Assembly (NCBI GenBank): GCA_001788495.1
Contig: MGCF01000164.1
Coordinates: 2,419 to 39,965 of the forward strand
Direction of reading: 5' to 3'
Source of the DNA: Candidatus Rokubacteria bacterium RIFCSPLOWO2_02_FULL_73_56
GTDB lineage: Bacteria; Methylomirabilota; Methylomirabilia; Rokubacteriales; CSP1-6
Length of the DNA: 37,547 nucleotides
The notes beneath the pieces were generated by a model that was not told the DNA's origin, searched no databases, and saw only the letters and a list, made by a program, of their open reading frames with translations. Below are positions 1-9,980 of the stretch, piece by piece. Made by a program: the position numbers and the translations under genes. Numbering within the stretch: the first letter of the stretch is position 1; the number at the start of each line of letters is the position of its first letter.

Positions 1-2
1 AG

Positions 3-2327
<2,325 letters not shown>

Positions 2328-2342
2328 GCAGCGCCCGGTGCC

Positions 2343-3224
2343 CTGATTCTCGACGCCATCGTCACCGGCGTCGGGCGGCTGCCCCGGCGCCCGGCCGCGT
2401 GGCTCGGGCGGCGGCTCGGCGACGCGGCGTACCTGCTGCTGGGCGCCCGGCGGCGCACCGCGCTCGCGAACCTCGCCCTGGCGTTCCCCGAACTTCCCGC
2501 GGCCGCGCGGCGCCGCGTCTGCCGGCGCTCCTTCCAGCACGTCGGCCTGATGGCGGTCGAGCTCTGCTTCGCGCTGGCCCGCCCGCTCGAGCGCGTCCTC
2601 GAGCGGATCCGCCTGGAGGGGCTCGAGCACCTCCGGGCGGCGATGCAGCGCCACGGCCGCGTGCTCGTCCTCACCGCGCACCTCGGCAACTGGGAGCTCC
2701 TGGCCGTCGCCCACCGGCTCACGGGCTTCCCGCTGACGGTCGTCGTGCGTCCGCTCGACGCGCCGGCGCTGAACGCGCTGGCCGAGCGGCTCCGGCGCAA
2801 GGCCGGCGTCGAACTGGTGGACAAGCGGGGCGCGCTGCGCGGCGTGCTCGCCGCGCTCGGCCGGGGGCCGCGCATGGTCGGCGTGCTGCTCGACCAGAAC
2901 GCCTCGCGGCGCGAGGGCGTCTTCGTGCCGCTCTTCGGCCGCCCGGCGTCGACCTCGAAGAGTCTCGCGCTGCTCGCCGCGCGGACGCGGACGCCGGTCG
3001 TGCCGATCTTTGCGCACCGCGAGGCGGACGGCCGCCACCTCGTCGCGATCCACCCGGCGCTGCCACTCCCCGAGCCCCCCGGCGCCGAGCGTGCGATCAT
3101 CGAGCTGACGATGCGCTGCAACGAGGCGATCGAGGCCGCGGTCCGGCGCACGCCGGAGCAGTGGCTCTGGGTGCACCGCCGCTGGCGCACGCGGCCGGCG
3201 GCCGAGCGCGGCGCCGCGCCGTGA
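2343..3224 (+). CDS. LpxL/HtrB-type lipid A (lysophospholipid) acyltransferase
   Basis: Predicted inner-membrane acyltransferase adding a secondary acyl chain to a lipid A precursor or related lipid. The HX4E catalytic motif is visible as HLGNWE, followed by LDQNASRREGVFVPLFGR and the C-terminal PEQWLWVHRRWR typical of the family. The N-terminal part (LGDAAYLLLGARRRTALANL, then ALAFPEL) also fits, but this stretch contains no ATG, GTG or TTG. The first ATG, at 2550, would remove roughly 69 conserved residues. I place the start at CTG 2343, giving 293 residues; this choice is uncertain. The gene is in the same frame as hppA and begins 15 nt after its TAG. The last codons overlap the GTG of the next gene (GTGA), implying co-translation. 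The substrate cannot be read from sequence. Confidence 0.85.
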   Translation: MILDAIVTGVGRLPRRPAAWLGRRLGDAAYLLLGARRRTALANLALAFPELPAAARRRVCRRSFQHVGLMAVELCFALARPLERVLERIRLEGLEHLRAAMQRHGRVLVLTAHLGNWELLAVAHRLTGFPLTVVVRPLDAPALNALAERLRRKAGVELVDKRGALRGVLAALGRGPRMVGVLLDQNASRREGVFVPLFGRPASTSKSLALLAARTRTPVVPIFAHREADGRHLVAIHPALPLPEPPGAERAIIELTMRCNEAIEAAVRRTPEQWLWVHRRWRTRPAAERGAAP

Positions 3225-3868
3225 GGCTCACCGGCGCGGCGCTGGCGCTGGTTCTCGCGACCGCGGCGGCCGCCGCGGAGCCGCTCGACGTCCTCCCGGA
3301 GCCATACCGGCGCGCGGCGCTGGCGGGGGACGTCGGCCGCGTCGTCGGCAGCGCGCGCGAGGAGCCGCGCCGGCCGACGGAGGCCGGGCGGCCGCTGGTG
3401 GGCACCGCCGTGACGGCGGTGCCCCGCTCGGCCGCGTTCCTCGGCCGGCTGGAGGAGATCCGCCGCACGGCTCGCTCGAGCCCCGCCGCGTATCGCGTCT
3501 CCGCCCTGGCCCTCCGCCGGGCGCGCGAGGCCTACGAGCAGGCGCTCTGGGAGGCGGGCTATCCCGAGCTTGCCCGCGTGACCTCCGTGGACGCCACCGG
3601 CGCCTTCACGCTCGACGACGTGCCCGCGGGGCAGTGGGTGCTCGTGGCCTCACGCACGGTCTTCGTCGACAAGCCGTCGCCGCGCGAGCCCCGCCGTCGG
3701 CTCCGGGCCTTCTCGCGGGACACGCGGATGATCGGCTACCACGCGGTGTCGGTGTGGCTCTCCGAGCTGACCGTCGGGCGCGGACGCACCGAGGCCGTCG
3801 AGCTGACGGACCGGAGCGTGTGGTTGACCGGGATCGAGGAGGAGCGCGTGCCGGACGCCGGCCGCTAG
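3221..3868 (+). CDS. Secreted protein with carboxypeptidase-regulatory-like fold
   Basis: The GTG start overlaps the stop of the acyltransferase gene by 3 nt. The 215-residue product begins with a signal peptide (RLTGAALALVLATAAAAAEP) predicted to be cut near residue 20. The middle holds a helical segment (SALALRRAREAYEQALWEAG), then TSVDATGAFTLDDVPAGQWV, which resembles the beta-sandwich of carboxypeptidase-regulatory/Cna-B-like domains that decorate secreted proteins. No catalytic residues are seen. Its coupling to the acyltransferase suggests a cell-envelope role, but no function is recognised. The GTG choice rests on the overlap and on the signal peptide starting there. Confidence 0.75.
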   Translation: MRLTGAALALVLATAAAAAEPLDVLPEPYRRAALAGDVGRVVGSAREEPRRPTEAGRPLVGTAVTAVPRSAAFLGRLEEIRRTARSSPAAYRVSALALRRAREAYEQALWEAGYPELARVTSVDATGAFTLDDVPAGQWVLVASRTVFVDKPSPREPRRRLRAFSRDTRMIGYHAVSVWLSELTVGRGRTEAVELTDRSVWLTGIEEERVPDAGR

Positions 3869-3893
3869 GCCGGCGTCCGGCACGGAAGCGTCG

Positions 3894-4343
3894 CTACTTC
3901 TTGGCGGCGCAGGGGTTCCTGGCGGCGCAGGGGTTCTTCGCCCTGGCCTTGCCCCCGGCCTTCACGGTGATCGCCGTGGCGGTCGCCTTGCCCTCGTCCT
4001 CCGTGTAGCGGACGTGCACGGCGTCGCCCGGCATGAGATCGGCGGCCGTCACCGCCTTGCCGCCCTTCTTGATGGCCGTCTTGGCGCCGACCGCGAAGGT
4101 CCACTCGACGTCCTTCATCTCCTTGGAGCCCTTGACCTTCTCCTTGCCGGCCACGACGAGGCTGTCGGCCGTCGCCGACTTGACGGTGCCGTTGGCGTTC
4201 TTGGCCGGCATCTTCTTGGCCTTCTTCTCCGTCTTTGCCTCAGCCGCCTTCTTCTCGACAGGTGCCGAGGACTGCGCGGCGGCGAACCCGGCCGAGCCCA
4301 GCGCGAACGCCAGCGCCACAACTAGAGTTACAAGTCTCTTCAC
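3894..4343 (-). CDS. Lys-rich periplasmic protein with DUF5666-like domain and NPCAA repeat tail
   Basis: A 149-residue exported protein. The start is GTG at 4343 (VKRLVTLVVALAFALGSAGF, then AAAQ), chosen because a strong GGAGGAG ribosome site lies 8 nt upstream and a signal peptide begins there; the frame continues farther upstream but without these signals. The mature N terminus is a low-complexity Lys/Ala region (EKKAAEAKTEKKAKKMPAKN). It is followed by a small beta-rich domain (GTVKSATADSLVV, then LMPGDAVHVRYTED and KATAITV) like the OB-type DUF5666 family. The last 15 residues contain two copies of (K/R)NPCAA followed by KK, encoded by an 18-bp tandem repeat. Two Cys in an Asn-Pro-Cys context could bind metal or form disulfides; this is a guess. 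The gene stands alone, convergent with the preceding secreted protein. Confidence 0.75.
   Translation of the reverse strand: MKRLVTLVVALAFALGSAGFAAAQSSAPVEKKAAEAKTEKKAKKMPAKNANGTVKSATADSLVVAGKEKVKGSKEMKDVEWTFAVGAKTAIKKGGKAVTAADLMPGDAVHVRYTEDEGKATATAITVKAGGKARAKNPCAARNPCAAKK
3903..3938 (-). repeat. 18-bp tandem repeat encoding (K/R)NPCAA twice
   Basis: Two adjacent 18-bp units, 3903-3920 and 3921-3938, differ at one base near the end. Both lie in frame at the 3' end of the Lys-rich periplasmic protein gene, so slippage would add or remove six residues with one Cys each time. Confidence 0.9.
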
Positions 4344-4425
4344 GTGAGTCGCTCCTCCATTGAACGGGGATAGGGGTGGGACTGCCTCGTGCTCCCGGCC
4401 ATACGACGGCCGGCCGGGACGACCT

Positions 4426-4431
4426 ATTCTA
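4426..4431 (-). promoter_or_regulatory. Possible -10 box for the Lys-rich periplasmic protein
   Basis: On the minus strand this reads TAGAAT, close to the sigma-70 -10 consensus. It would give a leader of about 75 nt before GTG 4343, long enough for the GGAGGAG site. No convincing -35 box is visible at 16-18 bp. Confidence 0.4.
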
Positions 4432-4467
4432 ACCATTCAGAAATCCTGACGGAAATACACGCGGCAC

Positions 4468-4541
4468 GGGGTCGCCGATGGGGCGGGCCGCTGAGGGGTC
4501 GGGAGACCCCGTTGACCCTCGTGGGGTCGCCGTGCTAGAAA
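4468..4541 (+). promoter_or_regulatory. Promoter region with three phased GGGGTCG repeats upstream of the transglycosylase gene
   Basis: GGGGTCG occurs at 4468, 4495 and 4523, spaced 27 and 28 bp apart. The first and third copies share the longer GGGGTCGCCG. The middle copy is half of a perfect hairpin, GGGGTC-GGGA-GACCCC (4495-4510). Between the second and third copies lies TTGACC (4512-4517), separated by 18 bp from TAGAAA (4536-4541), a plausible sigma-70 pair driving the gene at 4564. The repeats straddling the -35 could be operator sites; this is inference. Confidence 0.4.
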
Positions 4542-4563
4542 TACCGGAGCTTTCTACCTAACT

Positions 4564-5877
4564 ATGGCGATTCGAGCCGGTTTCCTCGCGGCCCTGACCG
4601 CTTTCCTCCTGCTTTTCTCGCCGGGCGCTTCCACGCCCTGCGCAGCCGAGCCGGACTTCTCCGGACCCTCGGAGCTGCTCCCGCTCGAGCCGGCGGCGCT
4701 TCCCCCGCCGATCGACGATTTCGAGCGGCCCACCCTGACGGGCGAGCCGAGGAGCGCGGGGTCCGAGCGCGAGGCAAGGGAGATTCCGGGAGCCGTGCGG
4801 CGCACGCCGGAGGTCGATCCCTGGGCGGAGGCGTTCGCCGAGTCGGCGCGCCTCGAGGCGCGCGCGCCCCGGCCGCCCGAGCCGGCGCCCTACGTCGTCG
4901 CGACGAACCGGCGGGTGGGCCACTTCCTCGAGCGCTTCACGGGCAGCCGCCGCGCCGTGGTGGCGCAGTGGTTCCGGCGCTCGGGCCGCTACCTGGACAT
5001 GATCCGGGAGGTGCTGCGGGGGCGCGGGCTCCCCGAGGACCTCGCGTACACGGCGATGATCGAGAGCGGATTCGACCCGCTGGCCGTCTCGCGCGCGGGC
5101 GCGAAGGGGCTCTGGCAGTTCATGCCGTCGACCGCGCGGCGCTACGGGCTCCGCGTGGACCGCTGGGTGGACGAGCGCCTCGACCCCGAGCGCGCGACCG
5201 TGGCGGCGGCCGCGTACCTGCGCGACCTCCACGCACAGTTCGGCTCCTGGCTCCTCGCGCAGGCGGCGTACAACGCGGGCGAGACGGTCGTGGCCCGGGC
5301 GGTGCGGCGCACCGGCTCCACGGACTTCTGGGCGCTCGCCCGCACCGGCCTGCTGCGCCGCGAGACGGACGACTTCGTGCCCGCGATCCAGGCGGCGACG
5401 CTGCTCGCCCGCGACCCGGCGCGGTACGGGTTCGAGGTCGGCGACGCCGAGGATCCCGAGGTGGAGCGCGTCGTGGTCCCGGCCGCCACGAGCCTCGGCC
5501 GGCTCGCCGCCGGGGCCGGCGTCTCGGCGGAGATGCTCCGCGCGCTGAACCCGGTCCTGGTGCGAGGTGTCACGCCGCCGGGCGCGACGTGGGAGCTCCG
5601 GATCCCGGGTGGGACCCGCGCCGGCGTGCTGGCGGCCCTGGCGCCGCCGCCGCCGGCGCGCCTCGCCGACCGTGGCGCGCGCTCGGGGAAGCCGGCCGGC
5701 GCGGTGTCGCGGGTGTCGGGCGGCGCCGGGGTGCACGTCGTCCGCCCGCGGGACACGCTCGCCGCGATCGCCAGGCACTACGGCGTCTCGGTCGGCGACG
5801 TCGTCCGCTGGAACGAGCTCGAGACGCCGGACCGGATCCACCCCGGGGACCGGCTGCAGGTCGCCGAACGCCGCTGA
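4564..5877 (+). CDS. mltD: MltD-like membrane-associated lytic murein transglycosylase (SLT + LysM)
   Basis: Periplasmic enzyme cleaving the MurNAc-GlcNAc bond of peptidoglycan. The 437-residue product has a signal peptide (residues 1-28, ending CAAEP; no clear lipobox). A Pro-rich linker is followed by an SLT domain at about residues 135-280. The catalytic Glu is E167 in AMIESGFDPLAVS, followed by AGAKGLWQFMPSTA and AQAAYNAGE, both diagnostic of family 1 transglycosylases. One degenerate repeat (about 305-365) precedes a clear C-terminal LysM domain (about 391-435, VVRPRDTLAAIARHYGVSVG) that would bind glycan. A GGAG lies 14 nt before the ATG, so the ribosome site is weak. The stop TGA overlaps the putative CTG of the MoaD-like gene. 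Confidence 0.92.
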   Translation: MAIRAGFLAALTAFLLLFSPGASTPCAAEPDFSGPSELLPLEPAALPPPIDDFERPTLTGEPRSAGSEREAREIPGAVRRTPEVDPWAEAFAESARLEARAPRPPEPAPYVVATNRRVGHFLERFTGSRRAVVAQWFRRSGRYLDMIREVLRGRGLPEDLAYTAMIESGFDPLAVSRAGAKGLWQFMPSTARRYGLRVDRWVDERLDPERATVAAAAYLRDLHAQFGSWLLAQAAYNAGETVVARAVRRTGSTDFWALARTGLLRRETDDFVPAIQAATLLARDPARYGFEVGDAEDPEVERVVVPAATSLGRLAAGAGVSAEMLRALNPVLVRGVTPPGATWELRIPGGTRAGVLAALAPPPPARLADRGARSGKPAGAVSRVSGGAGVHVVRPRDTLAAIARHYGVSVGDVVRWNELETPDRIHPGDRLQVAERR

Positions 5878-6158
5878 CGGTCGAGGTCCAGCTCTTCGCC
5901 GCCTTTGCCGCGTATCTCCCCGCGGGCAGCCGCGCGGGCGCCGCCGTGCTCGAGGTGCCCGACGGCGCCACCGTCGCCGATGTCGCGCGGCGGCTCGGCC
6001 TCCCGGCCGACCTGGCGCAGGTCGTCCTCGTGAACGGCCGCGACGCCGCGCCCGAGCAGCCCCTGGCGCCCGGCGACGTGGTCGCCATCTTCCCGCCCCT
6101 CGCGGGCGGCCGCACCCGGCGCCAGGACCCGTCCGCCTCGCGCGACGGTCGTGCGTGA
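5874..6158 (+). CDS. MoaD/ThiS-family sulfur-carrier protein with C-terminal extension
   Basis: Small ubiquitin-fold protein of the type that carries sulfur as a C-terminal thiocarboxylate for molybdopterin, thiamine or other pathways. VEVQLFAAFAAYLP, ATVADVARRLGLP, VLVNGRDAA and PLAPGDVVAIFPPLAGG match the family. The frame has no ATG/GTG/TTG at the N terminus; CTG 5874, overlapping the transglycosylase stop (CTGA), gives LTVEVQL and is the only sensible start. The Gly-Gly that normally ends such proteins is followed by 15 extra residues (RTRRQDPSASRDGRA), so a carrier function would require trimming or the tail may be an oddity of this copy. No molybdopterin or thiamine gene lies nearby in the window. 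Confidence 0.75.
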   Translation: MTVEVQLFAAFAAYLPAGSRAGAAVLEVPDGATVADVARRLGLPADLAQVVLVNGRDAAPEQPLAPGDVVAIFPPLAGGRTRRQDPSASRDGRA

Positions 6159-6168
6159 ATAATCCGCG

Positions 6169-7110
6169 CTAGGTGCCGGGCGGCGCCTCCGCCCCGGCCG
6201 TCGCCTTGGCCTCGGGCCTCGCCGGGGCGCCGGCGCGCTCGAGCTCGGAGTCGATCGCGGCGCCGAGCAGGAGCACGACGCCGCTCAGGTAGAGCCAGAG
6301 CATCAACAGGATCACGCCGCCGATCGAGCCGTACGTCGCGTTGTAGTTGCCGAGGTACCGCACGTAGAGCCGCAGACCGTACGACATCGCGAGCCACGCG
6401 AGCACGGCGAACGCGGATCCGGGCGTCACCCAGTGCCACGGGCGCGCGCGCGCCGGGGCCAGGTGGTAGACGAGCGTGATGCCGCCGAGGACGAGCAGGA
6501 CCAGCACCGGCCACTGCAGGACGTTCCACGCGAGCGTGAACAGCGGGCCCTTCCCGATCGAGGCGGCGACGATCTCCCCGATGCGAATGCCGAAGAACAG
6601 CAGGAGCAGTGCCGTGAGGGTGAACAGCGCGAACGCGAGTGTGAGCCCGACGGCCGTGAGCCGCCGGCGCCACCAGGAGCGCTGGTCGGCGATGCCGCCG
6701 ACCGCGTCGAGCGCCGCCATGATCGACGCCATCCCGCTCGACGCCGCCCAGAGCGCGGCCACGCCGCCGATCGACAGCAGGCCGCCGCTCGCGCCCTGCA
6801 CGACCTCCTCGAGGGTGCGGATCACCAGCGCCGCCGCCGAGCGCGGCATCACGCGCGCCGCATAGCCCATGAGCTGGGGCATCAGGTTGGGCGTGGGCAG
6901 GAGGCCCAGGAGCGCGGTCAGGAAGAGCAGGGCGGGGAAGAGCGCGAACAGGAAGTAGTAGGAGAGGATCGCGGCCCGGTCGAGGATCGCGTGCTCCCAG
7001 GCGCGGTCGTAGACCCGCCCGGCGAGGCGCCGCAGGGTGAGCCCCCCGGGCCTCCAGAGGGACGCCGTCGCGGGGGCCGGCCGGGAACCCGGTTGCTCCA
7101 CGGGAGCCAC
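6169..7110 (-). CDS. YihY/BrkB-family inner-membrane protein
   Basis: A 313-residue multi-pass membrane protein of the YihY (formerly called RNase BN/BrkB) family, whose biochemical role is not settled. The N-terminal signature ILSYYFLFALFPALLFLTAL, the central ALWAASSGMASIMAALD and the late YLGNYNATYGSIGGVILLML are typical, with about six membrane segments. The tail is a charged Ala/Glu-rich cytoplasmic stretch. The start is GTG 7110; on the minus strand TAGGAT lies 9 nt before it, with no Shine-Dalgarno, so the mRNA may be almost leaderless. It is divergent from the histidine kinase gene and convergent with the MoaD-like gene. Confidence 0.9.
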   Translation of the reverse strand: MAPVEQPGSRPAPATASLWRPGGLTLRRLAGRVYDRAWEHAILDRAAILSYYFLFALFPALLFLTALLGLLPTPNLMPQLMGYAARVMPRSAAALVIRTLEEVVQGASGGLLSIGGVAALWAASSGMASIMAALDAVGGIADQRSWWRRRLTAVGLTLAFALFTLTALLLLFFGIRIGEIVAASIGKGPLFTLAWNVLQWPVLVLLVLGGITLVYHLAPARARPWHWVTPGSAFAVLAWLAMSYGLRLYVRYLGNYNATYGSIGGVILLMLWLYLSGVVLLLGAAIDSELERAGAPARPEAKATAGAEAPPGT

Positions 7111-7227
7111 GTCGCGGGTATCCTAGCAGGGCCGGCCGGGCGCCGTGACCCGGATCTCCTGGCGTCGGGGGCCGGCCGGGCAGCGGTCCGCCGCGCCCCG
7201 TGTGCTAGGCTGAGCCGAGGAAGGCGC
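7111..7227. promoter_or_regulatory. Divergent promoter region between BrkB-like and kinase genes
   Basis: The gap holds TAGGAT on the minus strand (7120-7125, preceded by TGC) for the BrkB-like gene and TAGGCT on the plus strand (7206-7211, also preceded by TGC) for the kinase. A 13-bp direct repeat, GGGCCGGCCGGGC, occurs at 7129-7141 and 7169-7181, 40 bp apart, each containing the palindrome GGCCGGCC. The kinase start has a good AGGAAGG ribosome site ending 3 nt before GTG 7228. The repeats may be operator sites. Confidence 0.4.
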
Positions 7228-9330
7228 GTGAGACATCCGACACTTCGGCGCCGGCTCTACACGGTGCTGCTCCAGTGGTTCCTCCTGCTCGTGCTCGCGG
7301 CCGGCGCCGTCGTCGTCGTGTCGTTCTCGGGCGTCCGGCAGAGCCTCGTGGACGATCGCCTCGTGCTGGCCCGGACGATCGCCCACTACCTCGACGCCAC
7401 GATCTCCGTGGCGATCCAGGATCTGGGCCGGCTGGCCGCGGACCTCCCCTCGCTGAACGCCGACGCCGCGGGCCGCCTGCGCGTCTTCCGGTTCCATTCG
7501 CCGTTCCGGGAGGCGACGTACCTGCTCGACGCGCAGGCGCGGACGCTCGCTGCCGATCCGGCCGACGCCCGGCCCCTGCCCTCGCTGGGCCGCGCGACCC
7601 ACGAGGCCGTGACACCGCTCGTGCACAAGCCCGGGGGCGAGCGCCCCGTCCTCGCGATCGTCCAGCCGTTCCAGCGGGCCGGCGCGAGCTACTACCTCGT
7701 GTCGGAGATGAACCCCGTGGGCTCGATCGTCAGCACGTTCCTGCACGACCTCGGGCTCGATCCCGAGACGCGCGTCGCCGTGATCGACGAGCGCGGCACC
7801 GTGATCGCCGCGGCCGATCCCCGGCAGCTCCTGCGCACGCTGCCGCACGCCGCGGCCTACGCGGAGCGGATCCGCGCGCATCGTCCGCTCGTGACGGAGG
7901 CGCTCGGCTACGACGACGGCTCCGGGCGGGGCGCCGCGCCCGACGCGCTGACCGTGATGGTCCCGCTGCGCTTCGCGCCCTGGGGCGTCGTGATCCAGCA
8001 GCCCAAGGCGCGGGCCTTCACCGGTTTCTACACGACGCGCCGGGGGCTGGTCGCCGCCGGGCTGCTGCTGGCGCTGATGGGCCTCCTGCTGGCCCGCGCG
8101 CTGTCGCGCTCGATCGTCGCGCCGATCCGCCAGCTCTCCCGCGAGGCCGCCGCGATGCGGACCGGCGACCTGTCACGCCCGATCGGCGTGTCGGGGGACT
8201 ACGAGGTCGAGGTGCTGGCCGAGACGCTCGAGGAGGCGCGGCGCAAGCTGGCGTCCACGCTGGCCGAGCTCACACGGCTCAACGAGGATCTCGAGGGCCA
8301 GGTGGCGAACCGGACGCGGGCGATCGAGGCGCGGTATCGCGACCTGAAGCTGCTGCAGGCCGTCGCGCAGGTCTCGACCCAGGAGCGGGATCCCGACCGG
8401 GTGATTCCGGCGATCCTCGAGCTGATCGCCGCGCACTGGTCGTTCCCCGCCGTCGCGATGGTCACGCGCCCGCCCGCGGGGCCGGCGGCCACCTACGTCG
8501 TCCCCGCCGGCGCGGCCGTCCCCTGGCTCGCCGCGAGCGGCGCGCCGCCGCCGGACTGGCAGCGGCACGAGATCGCGCAGCAGGCCGGCGCGCGGGCCGA
8601 GCTGTTCCACCCGCGGCGGCCGGACCTCGATCGCGAGGTGCTGGGCGCGCTCGAGCACCAGCTGGCGATCTCGCTGGACGGCGCCCACCTGTGGCGGCGG
8701 ACGCTCGCCCAGGACGAGCAGCGCCAGGTCCTCGTGCGCCGCCTCCTGAACGCCACGGAGGAGGAGCGGCGGCGGCTGGCCCGGGAGCTCCACGACGAGA
8801 TCTCGCAGCTCCTGACCGTGATCCAGCTCTCGCTGGAGCGCATGGACGTGGACACGACCGAGATGCGGCGGGCGAAGAGCCTGCTCGGGGCGACGCAGGA
8901 GGAGATCCACCGGATCATCCACGACCTGCGGCCCTCCCTGCTCGACGACCTGGGGCTCGCCGCCGCGATCAAGGCCTACGCCCAGGACCACCTGGTGGGC
9001 CACGGCCTGACGGTGAGCCTCGAGATCGAGGAGGGGCTGCCGTCGCGGCCGGAGATCGAGATCACGACGTTCCGGATCTACCAGGAGCTCGTGACGAACA
9101 TCCTGCGGCACGCGCAGGCCGAGCACGTGTCCGTCGAGCTCTACGAGCGCGACGGGGCGCTCGTGCTCGCGGTGGAGGACGACGGTAAGGGGTTCGAGCC
9201 GAGCGAGCAGTTCGCGGGCGCGGGCATCACGGGCATGCGGGAGCGCGCGGCGCTGGTCAACGGGACGATCCGCTTCGACAGCGAGGCGGGCCTGGGCACC
9301 CACGCGGTGCTGGAGATTCCGGTGCGATGA
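7228..9330 (+). CDS. Membrane sensor histidine kinase, NarX/UhpB-type (HisKA_3)
   Basis: A 700-residue sensor that autophosphorylates on His and feeds the adjacent regulator. Order: membrane segment (about 12-33), an extracytoplasmic sensing region (about 35-265, Cache-like, unknown ligand), second membrane segment (about 273-293), HAMP domain (about 294-346), coiled coil, and a GAF-like region (about 375-490). A HisKA_3 dimerisation domain follows with H522 in ARELHDEISQ. The HATPase_c domain ends the protein: N box LVTNILRHAQ, G1 VEDDGKGFE, G2 GAGITGMRERAA. GTG 7228 was chosen over the far upstream open frame because AGGAAGG precedes it and the first membrane segment begins 11 residues later. 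The stop overlaps the regulator ATG (ATGA), so the pair is co-translated. Confidence 0.93.
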   Translation: MRHPTLRRRLYTVLLQWFLLLVLAAGAVVVVSFSGVRQSLVDDRLVLARTIAHYLDATISVAIQDLGRLAADLPSLNADAAGRLRVFRFHSPFREATYLLDAQARTLAADPADARPLPSLGRATHEAVTPLVHKPGGERPVLAIVQPFQRAGASYYLVSEMNPVGSIVSTFLHDLGLDPETRVAVIDERGTVIAAADPRQLLRTLPHAAAYAERIRAHRPLVTEALGYDDGSGRGAAPDALTVMVPLRFAPWGVVIQQPKARAFTGFYTTRRGLVAAGLLLALMGLLLARALSRSIVAPIRQLSREAAAMRTGDLSRPIGVSGDYEVEVLAETLEEARRKLASTLAELTRLNEDLEGQVANRTRAIEARYRDLKLLQAVAQVSTQERDPDRVIPAILELIAAHWSFPAVAMVTRPPAGPAATYVVPAGAAVPWLAASGAPPPDWQRHEIAQQAGARAELFHPRRPDLDREVLGALEHQLAISLDGAHLWRRTLAQDEQRQVLVRRLLNATEEERRRLARELHDEISQLLTVIQLSLERMDVDTTEMRRAKSLLGATQEEIHRIIHDLRPSLLDDLGLAAAIKAYAQDHLVGHGLTVSLEIEEGLPSRPEIEITTFRIYQELVTNILRHAQAEHVSVELYERDGALVLAVEDDGKGFEPSEQFAGAGITGMRERAALVNGTIRFDSEAGLGTHAVLEIPVR

Positions 9331-9980
9331 TCCAGATCCTCATCGTCGACGACCACGACCTGGTGCGCGAGGGCATCCGCGCCCTCCTGGAGCAGGACCC
9401 GTCCTTCCAGGTCGTCGGCGAGACCGGGGACGGCCAGGAAGCCGTCCGCCTGGCCACCCGGCTCAAGCCGAACGTGGTCTTGATGGACGTGAACCTGCCC
9501 GGCGGCATGGGGGGGCTCGAGGCCACGGAGACGATCGTGGCCGACTGCCCCGAGGTCAAGGTCATCATCCTGACCCAGTACGAGAACCGGGAGTACATCA
9601 AGCGGGCGATCCGGATCGGCGCGCGGGGCTACCTGCTCAAGCGCAGCGTGTCGGCCCAGCTGAAGGAGGCCATCCGGGCCGTGGCGCGGGGGGAGCGGTA
9701 CCTCCACCCGCTGGCCGCCGGGGAGCTCGTGGACCTCGTCACGAGCGGCAGGTCGCTGGACGAGGACGACTACGAGCGGCTGACGCTGCGCGAGAAGCAG
9801 GTCTTCAAGCTCCTCGCCGAGGGCAAGACGAGCCGCGAGATCTCCAAGTACCTGACCATCAGCCTGAAGACGGCCATGACCCACCGGACCAACATCATGG
9901 CGAAGCTCAACGTGCACTCGCGGACCGAGCTGGTCCGCTACGCCATCCGCAAGGCGATCATCCCGATGGAGGGGCCCTGA
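9327..9980 (+). CDS. NarL/LuxR-family response regulator
   Basis: Cytoplasmic transcription regulator of 217 residues and partner of the kinase. The receiver domain occupies residues 1-120: acidic pair in LIVDDHD, phospho-acceptor D54 in VLMDVNLPGG, switch residue T in ILTQYE, and conserved Lys in YLLKRS. The C-terminal LuxR-type helix-turn-helix is at about 145-210 (LTLREKQVFKLLAEGKTSRE and KTAMTHRTNIMAKLNVHSRT). The ATG overlaps the kinase stop by 4 nt. The 3' end overlaps by 23 bp the 3' end of the convergent membrane-anchored protein gene, so the two transcripts could form a tail-to-tail duplex. Targets are unknown; the adjacent cytochrome operon is a candidate. Confidence 0.94.
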   Translation: MIQILIVDDHDLVREGIRALLEQDPSFQVVGETGDGQEAVRLATRLKPNVVLMDVNLPGGMGGLEATETIVADCPEVKVIILTQYENREYIKRAIRIGARGYLLKRSVSAQLKEAIRAVARGERYLHPLAAGELVDLVTSGRSLDEDDYERLTLREKQVFKLLAEGKTSREISKYLTISLKTAMTHRTNIMAKLNVHSRTELVRYAIRKAIIPMEGP

